From: Nitratireductor sp.
GTDB lineage: Bacteria > Pseudomonadota > Alphaproteobacteria > Rhizobiales > Rhizobiaceae
Assembly: GCA_020441735.1 (NCBI GenBank)
Contig: JAGRLQ010000045.1
Coordinates: 8,239-14,069, forward strand
Direction: 5' to 3'
Length of the DNA: 5,831 nt
Part shown: piece by piece, positions 1-5,297 of the stretch
Position numbering within the stretch: the stretch's first letter is position 1
Layout: each line of letters starts with the position of its first letter
Notes under the pieces: model-generated
Told to the model about the DNA's origin: nothing
Database searches by the model: none
What the model saw: only the letters and a program-made list of their open reading frames with translations
Translations under genes and position numbers: made by a program

Positions 1-12
1 GGGAAAAGAGCC

Positions 13-408
13 ATGAACAAGTCAAGCAAAGCCTTCATCACCGGAGCGCTGATCCTTTCCACCCTCGCAGCAAACATTACGATCGCTGCCGCTGCCACAA
101 CAGGCGGATCGACAGGCGGTGCTTCAAGTGGAGGCACGGGCCACGGCGGGCAATCCGAATCCGCCGGACCGGGCGACCGGGGCGGGGAGTCCAACCATCA
201 TCGCTTTGATCGCCGCCGCGGTGTCATGCCGTTTTTTCCAATGTTCCAGAACGGTTTTCAAACCCGTTTTCCGCCGCGTCCGGCCGCTGACGGTTATCCG
301 ACGCCGGGCAAGGCAATTTCCGAGTGCGGCGGAGCAGACAACGTCATGATTGTAACGGAGTATGACGAGGACGGGACCGTCGGGCCGGTCACCTATTACT
401 GCGTCTGA
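13..408 (+). CDS. Small secreted Gly/Ser-rich hypothetical protein
   Basis: I do not recognise a named family. The 131-residue product starts with a clear Sec signal peptide: basic residues K3 and K6, a hydrophobic core around 8-24, and an Ala-rich end near 25-28 where signal peptidase I could cut. The mature part has a low-complexity Gly/Ser/Thr section (29-60), a basic patch (HHRFDRRRG, 62-70), an aromatic/proline section (73-98), and a compact C-terminus (99-131) with two cysteines, C105 and C130, that could form a disulfide in the periplasm. The C-terminal part looks folded and is the part most likely to be conserved. The ribosome site is weak (AAAAGAG just upstream), and the promoter would lie left of the window. 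The signal peptide and sensible codon use support a real gene. Function is unknown; an envelope or extracellular role is inference. Confidence 0.68.
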   Translation: MNKSSKAFITGALILSTLAANITIAAAATTGGSTGGASSGGTGHGGQSESAGPGDRGGESNHHRFDRRRGVMPFFPMFQNGFQTRFPPRPAADGYPTPGKAISECGGADNVMIVTEYDEDGTVGPVTYYCV

Positions 409-445
409 CGATCGGCCATCAGCACGTGCAGGATTATCGCAGCCA

Positions 446-479
446 CAGGATTGCTCCCGCAGCGCCGGAAGCGATCCTG
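446..479. other. Stem-loop in the gap after the secreted-protein gene
   Basis: Arms 446-455 (CAGGATTGCT) and 470-479 (AGCGATCCTG) pair over ten positions with one G-U wobble. Inside the 14-base loop, 457-459 and 466-468 can add three G-C pairs. No T-run follows, so it does not fit a standard intrinsic terminator. It could be a Rho-independent-like end without a U-tract, an RNA-protecting structure, or chance. Confidence 0.35.
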
Positions 480-539
480 CGGGCATGTGAAGAACCTGCA
501 ATCTGGTAGGGTGAGGACGGGACTCAACGGAGGCATTTC

Positions 540-1286
540 ATGATTGCGGTCAAGGCCCTTCTGGGTGTAATCATCGGCGCGGTGATTGGCACACTCCTGT
601 TCGTGGTGGCAGGTTACCCGCTGCTTGTGGCTGCCGCCGGTGGCCGGGACATGAATGGCGGGATTGCCATGGGGATGGTCACGCATATCGGCCCCATGGG
701 CGCCTTCCTTGGCGCGGTCTGTGGCCTGGGATTTGCTCTGGCGCAAAGCCGGTCTTCCGCCCGGCAGCCAATGTCCGAAGAGGCCCGAAAACGCCGGAGC
801 CTCAAGATATTTGCTGTGCTGGTGGGGCTTGTTGCCGGATATTTCGTACTGCTGTTATATCTGCAGGGCCCGCCGCGCGTCAGCATGCAGACCGAACCAG
901 ACCTGCACTTCGAATTCAGAACGTCAGCGGAGTCGCTTGTTCACAGCGATACCTTTACACCCCGGGCGGAACTTTTCGGGCACTACAACAACCGGGTGGT
1001 GCCGATCTCCACGCAGATCAGGATCGAGGACGGAGAGGCGTTTCTGTCAGGCTCGATTCAAGTCGAAAAGGGAAAGGGATATGATGATCTTCGCCTGCGC
1101 GCCGTCCTCGCCCCGAACCTGATCGTGGATACCACTGTCCCACTCTACCCCGGAGCGGAGGTATTGCCAGGACTGACGGAATGGCAGGCCGTCGACTACA
1201 TCCAGAACCCGGTGACGGGTGAAAGTGAATTGGGATACAGCCAGAAAACCCATTTCTACCATTATGAGGTACTGCCGCACGAGTGA
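540..1286 (+). CDS. Inner-membrane protein with three N-terminal helices and a periplasmic domain
   Basis: I do not recognise this family. The 248-residue protein has three hydrophobic segments, about 4-34, 51-69 and 88-108. The second ends at a strongly basic loop (R71, R75, R83-R86, K89), which by the positive-inside rule is cytoplasmic. That puts the N-terminus inside and the 140-residue C-terminal part in the periplasm. The C-terminal part alternates short polar and hydrophobic stretches, suggesting a beta-rich domain; it contains no cysteine and no catalytic motif that I can name. The first two helices are rich in small residues (Gly, Ala), which favours helix packing. The start is set by GGAGG at 529-533, six bases before the ATG. 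It has the same orientation as the genes on either side but is separated from them by gaps of over 120 bases. Function unknown; an envelope role is inference. Confidence 0.85.
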   Translation: MIAVKALLGVIIGAVIGTLLFVVAGYPLLVAAAGGRDMNGGIAMGMVTHIGPMGAFLGAVCGLGFALAQSRSSARQPMSEEARKRRSLKIFAVLVGLVAGYFVLLLYLQGPPRVSMQTEPDLHFEFRTSAESLVHSDTFTPRAELFGHYNNRVVPISTQIRIEDGEAFLSGSIQVEKGKGYDDLRLRAVLAPNLIVDTTVPLYPGAEVLPGLTEWQAVDYIQNPVTGESELGYSQKTHFYHYEVLPHE

Positions 1287-1316
1287 GATGGTGGTACTGC
1301 CGTCTTTGTTTTTCAG

Positions 1317-1347
1317 CAAGGCAGTCGGGAAACCGACCTGCCCCTTG
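1317..1347. promoter_or_regulatory. GAAA-loop hairpin or dyad upstream of frmA
   Basis: GTCGG (1324-1328) and CCGAC (1333-1337) pair around a GAAA tetraloop. The stem extends outwards to 1317 and 1347 with one single-base and one two-base bulge, giving about twelve pairs. It lies 66 bases upstream of the frmA start. No T-run follows on either strand, so a terminator for the preceding gene is possible but not typical. An operator for frmA is another possibility. A very weak promoter-like pair (TTGCCC at 1345, TAGTCT at 1368, 17 apart) overlaps its right edge. Confidence 0.35.
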
Positions 1348-1398
1348 CCCATGTTTACAACACCCCCTAGTCTCCCGGTTGAAAACAGAAAAACCCGA

Positions 1399-1403
1399 GG
1401 AGG
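1399..1403 (+). promoter_or_regulatory. Ribosome binding site that decides the frmA start
   Basis: GGAGG sits nine bases before the ATG at 1413 but touches the in-frame ATG at 1404, which would leave no spacer. This selects 1413 as the start and gives the family-typical N-terminus MKTRAAVA. Confidence 0.8.
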
Positions 1404-1412
1404 ATGCGCCCC

Positions 1413-2525
1413 ATGAAAACCCGTGCCGCCGTGGCTTTTGAAGCCGGAAAGCCGCTGGAAATTGTCGAAGTGGATCTGGAAGGCCCGAAGGAGGGCGAAG
1501 TGCTGGTCGAGATCAAGGCGACCGGTATCTGCCACACGGATGAGTTCACGCTTTCAGGGGCTGATCCCGAAGGCATTTTCCCGGCGATCCTGGGCCATGA
1601 GGGCGCCGGTGTCGTGATCGATGTAGGGCCGGGGGTCAAATCGCTGAAAAAGGGTGATCACGTCATTCCGCTCTACACGCCGGAATGCCGGGAGTGCGAA
1701 TACTGCCTCAACCCGAAGACCAATCTGTGCCAGGCGATCCGTTCGACCCAGGGGCAGGGGCTGATGCCGGACGGCACGTCGCGGTTTTCCTACAAGGGTG
1801 AGAAAATCTTTCATTACATGGGCTGTTCGACCTTCGCCAACCACACCGTGCTGCCGGAAATCGCACTTGCGAAGGTCAACGAAAAGGCGCCGTTCGACAA
1901 GATCTGCTACATTGGCTGCGGCGTAACCACAGGCATTGGAGCGGTCATCAACACGGCAAAAGTCGAGCCGGGTTCGCGGGTTGTCGTGTTCGGCCTCGGC
2001 GGCATCGGGCTCAATGTCATTCAGGGTGCAGCCATGGTGGGCGCGACCCAGATCGTCGGCGTCGACCTCAATGACGACAAGGAAGAGTGGGGCCGCAAGT
2101 TCGGCATGACGGATTTCATCAATCCGTCAGGCCTCGATCACCAGGCGCAGGTCGACAAAATCGTAGAAGTCACGGGCGGCGGCGCTGACTACACCTTCGA
2201 GTGTATCGGCAATACCAATGTGATGCGAGTGGCGCTTGAAGCCGCTCACAAGGGCTGGGGCGAATCGATCATCATCGGTGTTGCCGGCGCGGGTCAGGAG
2301 ATTTCCACGCGGCCATTCCAGCTTGTCACCGGGCGCTCCTGGCGTGGCACGGCATTCGGTGGTGCGCGCGGACGCACCGACGTGCCGCAGATCGTCGACT
2401 GGTACATGGACGGCAAAATCCAGATCGACCCGATGATCACCCATATCCTGCCGCTCGAGGATATCAACATGGGCTTCGACCTGATGCATGAGGGCAAGTC
2501 GATCCGCTCGGTCGTGGTGTTCTGA
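1413..2525 (+). CDS. frmA: S-(hydroxymethyl)glutathione dehydrogenase / class III alcohol dehydrogenase
   Basis: This cytosolic zinc enzyme oxidises S-(hydroxymethyl)glutathione, the spontaneous adduct of formaldehyde and glutathione, to S-formylglutathione with NAD+. The family also reduces S-nitrosoglutathione. At 370 residues it matches the usual length of about 370. Visible features are the catalytic zinc ligands C40 (GICHTD), H62 (GHEGAG) and C169; the structural zinc cysteines C92, C95, C98 and C106; the Rossmann motif GLGGIG at 194-199 with the NAD-ribose acidic residue D218; and the class III segment STQGQGLMPDGTSRF (111-125). No key residue is missing. Formaldehyde operons usually also carry S-formylglutathione hydrolase or gfa; neither is adjacent, so the second step must be encoded elsewhere. 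The stop codon is one base from the next gene, which implies co-transcription. No FrmR-type repressor gene is nearby. The symbol adhC is also used in alphaproteobacteria. Confidence 0.98.
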   Translation: MKTRAAVAFEAGKPLEIVEVDLEGPKEGEVLVEIKATGICHTDEFTLSGADPEGIFPAILGHEGAGVVIDVGPGVKSLKKGDHVIPLYTPECRECEYCLNPKTNLCQAIRSTQGQGLMPDGTSRFSYKGEKIFHYMGCSTFANHTVLPEIALAKVNEKAPFDKICYIGCGVTTGIGAVINTAKVEPGSRVVVFGLGGIGLNVIQGAAMVGATQIVGVDLNDDKEEWGRKFGMTDFINPSGLDHQAQVDKIVEVTGGGADYTFECIGNTNVMRVALEAAHKGWGESIIIGVAGAGQEISTRPFQLVTGRSWRGTAFGGARGRTDVPQIVDWYMDGKIQIDPMITHILPLEDINMGFDLMHEGKSIRSVVVF

Positions 2526-2526
2526 C

Positions 2527-3264
2527 TTGGCAGGCCAAACAGCGCTACTGGCCGTTCTTATTGATGCGGATAATGTGTCCCCCAAGCACGCCGAGGCCAT
2601 CTTCAAGGAGATAGCGACCTTTGGAGAGGCCAGCGTGCGGCGGATATATGGAGACTTTTCCGATCCGCACCTGAAAGGCTGGGCTGGTATTCTCGCGTCT
2701 TTCGCGATTGTCCCGCATCAGCAGTTCGCCAATACGGTCGGCAAGAATTCGTCGGATATCGCGCTGGTGATCGATGCCATGGACCTGCTTCATTCCGGGC
2801 GGTTCGACGGCTTTGTCCTCGTATCGTCAGATAGCGATTTCACGCGCCTGGCGAGCCGCATTCGCGAACAGGGGCTTGATGTTTTCGGTATCGGTCAGAG
2901 AAAAACGCCCGATGCTTTTCGCAATGCCTGCAAGCGATTCATTTTCATCGAGAATATTGTCGTTGACGCGGACAGCGGGGAGCAGGGTGAGCAGGGGCCG
3001 TCTGCAATAGATGCGCTGCCCTTGATCATGGAGGCGCTGGAAGCGATCGAAAGTGAAGATGAGTGGTATCCACTTGACCGGGTGGGACAACAGCTTGTGG
3101 CAAACAAGCCAGATTTCGATCCAAGAAGCTTCGGGGCCAGCAAGCTATCTGCTTTGCTTGAACAGATGCAGGAGTTTGAAGTCGATCGCAAATCACGCCC
3201 GCTGAGAATTCGTCCTCATCCAGCCAAGCTCAACCGGCCGACGTTCCGCAGGCGGAAGCCATGA
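2527..3264 (+). CDS. NYN domain protein with C-terminal OST-HTH/LOTUS domain (LabA/DUF88-like)
   Basis: Predicted cytosolic RNA-processing protein of 245 residues. The N-terminal NYN domain (about 7-145, PIN-like fold) shows the acidic metal-site motifs: LIDADN at 11-16 (D13, D15), the KNSSDIALVIDAMD stretch at 73-86 (D77, D83) and VSSDSDF at 99-105 (D102, D104). The set is intact, so nuclease activity is plausible. An acidic linker (147-158) leads to a C-terminal segment (161-228) with the LOTUS pattern, including the FDPRSFG turn and the KLSALLEQ helix, a predicted RNA-binding module. The last 20 residues are basic. I chose the TTG at 2527 because it follows the frmA stop by one base and gives the usual short lead into the first strand. 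An in-frame ATG at 2488 would overlap frmA by 38 bases. The ribosome site is weak, so reinitiation after frmA is likely. The RNA target is unknown. Confidence 0.9.
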   Translation: MAGQTALLAVLIDADNVSPKHAEAIFKEIATFGEASVRRIYGDFSDPHLKGWAGILASFAIVPHQQFANTVGKNSSDIALVIDAMDLLHSGRFDGFVLVSSDSDFTRLASRIREQGLDVFGIGQRKTPDAFRNACKRFIFIENIVVDADSGEQGEQGPSAIDALPLIMEALEAIESEDEWYPLDRVGQQLVANKPDFDPRSFGASKLSALLEQMQEFEVDRKSRPLRIRPHPAKLNRPTFRRRKP

Positions 3265-3329
3265 CAGTTGAGCAACCGTGCGGCGGGTGCGGCAGAGTCG
3301 CAGGTCAGATTGAATTTGCTACTATTTCT

Positions 3330-3381
3330 TGCGGGAATGGCGTGCGGTGCGTTGTAGCGTACCTGTGCGCCATCCCCGGCA
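3330..3381. terminator. Long imperfect stem-loop between convergent genes
   Basis: The outer arms 3330-3342 and 3368-3381 pair with one A-C mismatch and one bulge. An inner stem, 3346-3351 with 3358-3363 (one G-U), closes on a six-base loop. It lies between the 3' ends of two convergent genes, where a two-way terminator is expected. Neither side has a T-run in its direction of transcription, so it is a weak candidate. Confidence 0.35.
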
Positions 3382-3397
3382 AAATCTGATGTTGAGA

Positions 3398-3574
3398 TTA
3401 GTCTGTCCTGGGGACGGACAGCTCGATCTCAACCGACTTCTTGTTGGTGAAACCACCATTGGCGATGTAGAAAGCGCCAGCTGCAATGACCAGCAACAAC
3501 AGCATGGCAACGAACCAGCCTGCGCCGCCGCCCCCTTCGGTGGTGTGGATGACGGTTTTGTCGTTCTCGGCCAT
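3398..3574 (-). CDS. 58-residue single-span membrane protein
   Basis: Reading the minus strand from the ATG at 3574 gives 58 residues ending at TAA (3398-3400). The order is a polar N-terminus (MAENDKTVIHTTE), a glycine run GGGGAG at 14-19, a single strong hydrophobic helix from about W20 to A38, then a short polar tail with K45-K46 and a charged end. A ribosome site (AAGGA, plus-strand 3583-3587) lies eight bases before the start. Small alphaproteobacterial proteins with an acidic head, a glycine run and one membrane helix are familiar to me, but I cannot name a family. Topology is uncertain because charges on both sides are modest. It is the only minus-strand gene here, convergent with the NYN gene and divergent from the lipoprotein gene, so it must have its own promoter in 3575-3736. 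Automated callers may miss it because of its length. Function unknown. Confidence 0.78.
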   Translation of the reverse strand: MAENDKTVIHTTEGGGGAGWFVAMLLLLVIAAGAFYIANGGFTNKKSVEIELSVPRTD

Positions 3575-3672
3575 GGGAGTGTTCCTTTCCAGAAATACCA
3601 GTTTCCTGCCTAATCAACGCATGATGCCGTCATTGGTTCCTCGTCTTTTGTTCTGTTGCTCTAGCGCTTGGT

Positions 3673-3701
3673 TTGCCATCGCATTCTTCGTAGGGTGGCA
3701 A
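3673..3701. promoter_or_regulatory. Inverted repeat in the divergent promoter region
   Basis: TTGCCA (3673-3678) and TGGCAA (3696-3701) form a perfect six-base inverted repeat with a 17-base spacer, between the divergent small-membrane-protein and lipoprotein genes. It could be a regulator site; the left half also resembles a -35 box for the lipoprotein gene. No convincing -10 element was found. Six-base arms can arise by chance. The rest of 3575-3736 shows only the ribosome sites. Confidence 0.3.
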
Positions 3702-3736
3702 TCGGGGAGTATGCCTGCAACAAAAAGGGGACAATG

Positions 3737-4258
3737 ATGATGGTAAAGCGCAGCCTACTGGCTATCGCGGCAGGTGTTATGGGCGGGCTGGTGCTCTCTG
3801 CCTGCACTGAAACGACTACCGAGACGTTGCAGTCTGCGGCGAGGGAATCAACCAGCGTCACGGCGGAGAACCCGGACGCGGTGTTGCCGCCGGCGAACAA
3901 ACTGGCCAAGGATACACAGGAAGCGGCAACCCATGACCGCAGCCGGAGCAAGCTGGCTTATGTCGGCGTGTGGGCAGCTTCGGCGGATGGCTGCAAACTG
4001 ATCGACCAGACGGTCTATAATTCCTTTGCCGTCATTACGCCCACGTCCGTTCGCCAGTTTGAGGAAAGCTGCACGTATACGCCGCCACCGCTGACTTCCA
4101 ACGTGCACCAGCTTGACGTTACCTGCACGGCGGAGGGCGAGACCGCCAGCCGGGTGATCGTGATCGAGATCATCAATGGCCAGACGATCCGGTTTCAGAA
4201 TTCCGCGCTTAGCGGGAAGAGCTGGGAGATGTACCGCTGCCATCTGCCGTCTAACTAG
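3737..4258 (+). CDS. Hypothetical lipoprotein with four-cysteine domain
   Basis: The protein has a lipoprotein signal: basic K4-R5, a hydrophobic stretch, and a lipobox LSAC ending at C23, the predicted lipidated residue. Residue +2 is Thr, which by the E. coli Lol rule suggests the outer membrane. A polar Thr/Ala/Glu-rich linker (24-70) is followed by a compact C-terminal domain (about 73-171) opening with YVGVWA and holding four cysteines, C86, C112, C130 and C168, enough for two disulfides in the periplasm. I recall similar YVGVWA-type domains in other alphaproteobacterial hypothetical proteins but no known function. Three ATGs stand in a row (3734, 3737, 3740). AAGGGG at 3725-3730 is too close to the first, so 3737 or 3740 is preferred; the difference does not affect the mature protein. 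The gene has its own upstream region and is followed by 154 non-coding bases. Confidence 0.85.
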   Translation: MMVKRSLLAIAAGVMGGLVLSACTETTTETLQSAARESTSVTAENPDAVLPPANKLAKDTQEAATHDRSRSKLAYVGVWAASADGCKLIDQTVYNSFAVITPTSVRQFEESCTYTPPPLTSNVHQLDVTCTAEGETASRVIVIEIINGQTIRFQNSALSGKSWEMYRCHLPSN

Positions 4259-4271
4259 ACAGGCCGATTGG

Positions 4272-4284
4272 ATTGGCCAATTGG
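4272..4284. repeat. Overlapping short palindromes after the lipoprotein gene
   Basis: ATTGGCCAAT (4272-4281) is a perfect ten-base palindrome and overlaps CCAATTGG (4277-4284). GATTGG is also repeated at 4266-4271 and 4271-4276. The position, just past the lipoprotein stop, would allow a 3' hairpin, but no T-run follows. A protein-binding dyad or chance are alternatives. Confidence 0.3.
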
Positions 4285-4308
4285 ATCGCTAAGGCGGCAA
4301 ACGGCTAC

Positions 4309-4338
4309 AATTCGTCGCGAATTGCCACGAATTTGGCA
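4309..4338. promoter_or_regulatory. Operator-like repeat cluster upstream of the XRE gene
   Basis: AATTCG (4309-4314) and CGAATT (4318-4323) are inverted around three bases. CGAATT recurs at 4328-4333, exactly ten bases (one helical turn) after its first copy. The second copy is the centre of another dyad, TGCCA (4323-4327) with TGGCA (4334-4338). This nested arrangement, about 75-100 bases before the regulator start, fits an autoregulatory binding region. TTGGCA at 4333-4338 could serve as a -35 box, but no good -10 follows at normal spacing. The assignment to the XRE protein is inference. Confidence 0.4.
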
Positions 4339-4360
4339 GTGCGGTTCACCTATGTGCGCT

Positions 4361-4394
4361 GAACTGTTAGGCACGGGCACGAACTGTCCGGACA
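4361..4394. promoter_or_regulatory. Direct repeat and palindrome just before the XRE ribosome site
   Basis: GAACTGT occurs at 4361-4367 and again at 4381-4387, 20 bases apart (about two helical turns). The second copy runs into the perfect palindrome TGTCCGGACA (4385-4394), five bases before the AAGGA ribosome site at 4400-4404. A repressor bound here would overlap the start region. The binding protein is unknown. Confidence 0.35.
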
Positions 4395-4412
4395 ACGACA
4401 AGGATTCGCATC

Positions 4413-4808
4413 ATGCCTGAAAAAAACACCATCTTCGATCAGCCGGTAGACTCTGACACGCTCGGAAGCCGCATTTTTCGTGCCCGCGACGCGGCCGGCT
4501 TGAAACGTGAGGCTGTTGCCCAGAATATCGGTATCAAATCATCTACCCTTGATAGCTGGGAGAAGGACCGCTCGGAACCCAAGGCGCATCACGTTGTGCG
4601 GCTTTCGGGCATGTTGGGCGTTTCGCCGAGCTGGATGCTGGGCGGTATCGGCAAGGCGCCGCTTTCCGACACGCTGACCGACGAGGTTCGGATGATCCGC
4701 CGTCAACTTGAGGAGATCAAGTCTTTCCGCGATCAGACGACGGCGGCCATCGAAAGCATTGAAAAGACACTCGACAGGATACTGGCGATTGACAGCGAAC
4801 AGGAGTGA
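4413..4808 (+). CDS. XRE-family transcriptional regulator with coiled-coil tail
   Basis: A DNA-binding regulator of 131 residues. The helix-turn-helix domain (about 17-77) follows the Cro/C1 pattern: LGSRIFRARDAAGL, the AVAQNIGI helix pair, the recognition helix SSTLDSWEKDRSEP (43-56), and the closing helices VVRLSGMLGVSPSWML. Residues 88-127 form a charged helix with hydrophobic spacing (V92, I95, L99, I102, then I116, L120, I123), suggesting a coiled-coil dimer. There is no ligand or protease domain, so it is not an S24-type phage repressor. The start is supported by AAGGA at 4400-4404, eight bases upstream. The next gene follows after 13 bases, so the two are probably one transcription unit. 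Dyads in the preceding gap suggest autoregulation. I have seen closely similar short XRE proteins in rhizobia, with no firmly known target. Confidence 0.93.
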   Translation: MPEKNTIFDQPVDSDTLGSRIFRARDAAGLKREAVAQNIGIKSSTLDSWEKDRSEPKAHHVVRLSGMLGVSPSWMLGGIGKAPLSDTLTDEVRMIRRQLEEIKSFRDQTTAAIESIEKTLDRILAIDSEQE

Positions 4809-4809
4809 C

Positions 4810-4814
4810 AGGAG
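4810..4814 (+). promoter_or_regulatory. Ribosome binding site supporting the TTG start of yaiI
   Basis: AGGAG lies seven bases before the TTG at 4822, just after the regulator stop. The only in-frame ATG is far upstream at 4708, inside the XRE gene, and would add 38 residues unlike the family. Confidence 0.7.
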
Positions 4815-4821
4815 CGGGGCC

Positions 4822-5277
4822 TTGCCCACCATCTTCGTGGATGCCGATGCCTGTCCGGTGAAACCGGAAATTCTCAGGGTTGCGGAACGTCATGGCCTGC
4901 CGGTTGTTATCGTTTCCAACAGCGGCATGCGGCCCTCACGCAACCCGTTGGTGCGTCATGTGGTGGTGTCAGCTTCCTTCGATGCTGCCGATGACTGGAT
5001 CGCAGAGCAGGCAGTAGCAGGCGATATTGCTGTCACGGCAGACGTGCCGCTCGCCAAGCGTTTGGTCGAAAAAGGGGTGCATGTCACCAGCCATTCCGGC
5101 CGGCTGTTCACGGCGGAAACAATCGGGCTGCAATCTGCGATGCGCAATCTGGGCCAGGAATTGCGCGAGGCCGGTACCGTTTCCACCTACAATGCGCCTT
5201 TCAGCCAGCGCGACCGGTCGACCTTTCTGCAGGCACTGGAGCAACTGGTTCGCCGGGCAGTGAAGGGAGAAGGGTAG
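4822..5277 (+). CDS. yaiI: YaiI/YqxD family (DUF188) protein
   Basis: Cytosolic protein of 151 residues, the family's normal size (E. coli YaiI is about 152). It aligns from end to end by eye: FVDADACPVK at 5-14, the SNSG and RHVVV strand region, FDAADDWI at 53-60, GDIAVTADVPLAKRL at 67-81, the HSGRLFTAETI section at 91-101, and the closing SQRDRSTFLQALE at 128-140. The conserved acidic residues D7, D9, D57, D58, D68 and D74 could form a metal site. The family is grouped with PIN-like folds, so a nuclease role is plausible, but to my knowledge no activity is established. The start is TTG with a good ribosome site. It lies 13 bases after the XRE gene, so they are likely co-transcribed. The C-terminus is basic (RRAVKGEG). 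No truncation or frameshift is seen. Confidence 0.95.
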   Translation: MPTIFVDADACPVKPEILRVAERHGLPVVIVSNSGMRPSRNPLVRHVVVSASFDAADDWIAEQAVAGDIAVTADVPLAKRLVEKGVHVTSHSGRLFTAETIGLQSAMRNLGQELREAGTVSTYNAPFSQRDRSTFLQALEQLVRRAVKGEG

Positions 5278-5297
5278 GAGGATGGGTTACGCGCCGG

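Noticed and set aside
124..501. Long minus-strand frame across the secreted-protein gene
   Set aside because: A shadow of the plus-strand gene; no ribosome site, and Arg/Ala-rich composition typical of antisense GC-rich frames.
1404..1412. ATG at 1404 as the frmA start
   Set aside because: The GGAGG site directly abuts it, leaving no spacer, and the extra MRP is not typical; the ATG at 1413 gives normal spacing and the usual N-terminus.
2488..2526. ATG at 2488 as the NYN gene start
   Set aside because: It would overlap frmA by 38 bases and add an Arg/Ser-rich stretch encoded by the frmA C-terminal codons in another frame; TTG at 2527 gives the usual NYN N-terminus. Not fully excluded, since the ribosome site at 2527 is weak.
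3668..3736. Longer lipoprotein start at 3668
   Set aside because: It would put 22 or more polar and basic residues before the signal peptide and has no ribosome site.
4352..4420. 22-codon frame starting at ATG 4352 and overlapping the XRE start, as a leader peptide
   Set aside because: No ribosome site and no sign of codon runs typical of attenuators.
4413..5277. XRE/DUF188 pair as a classical toxin-antitoxin module
   Set aside because: DUF188 is a broadly conserved family not known as a toxin, and no antitoxin-type C-terminal domain is seen on the regulator.
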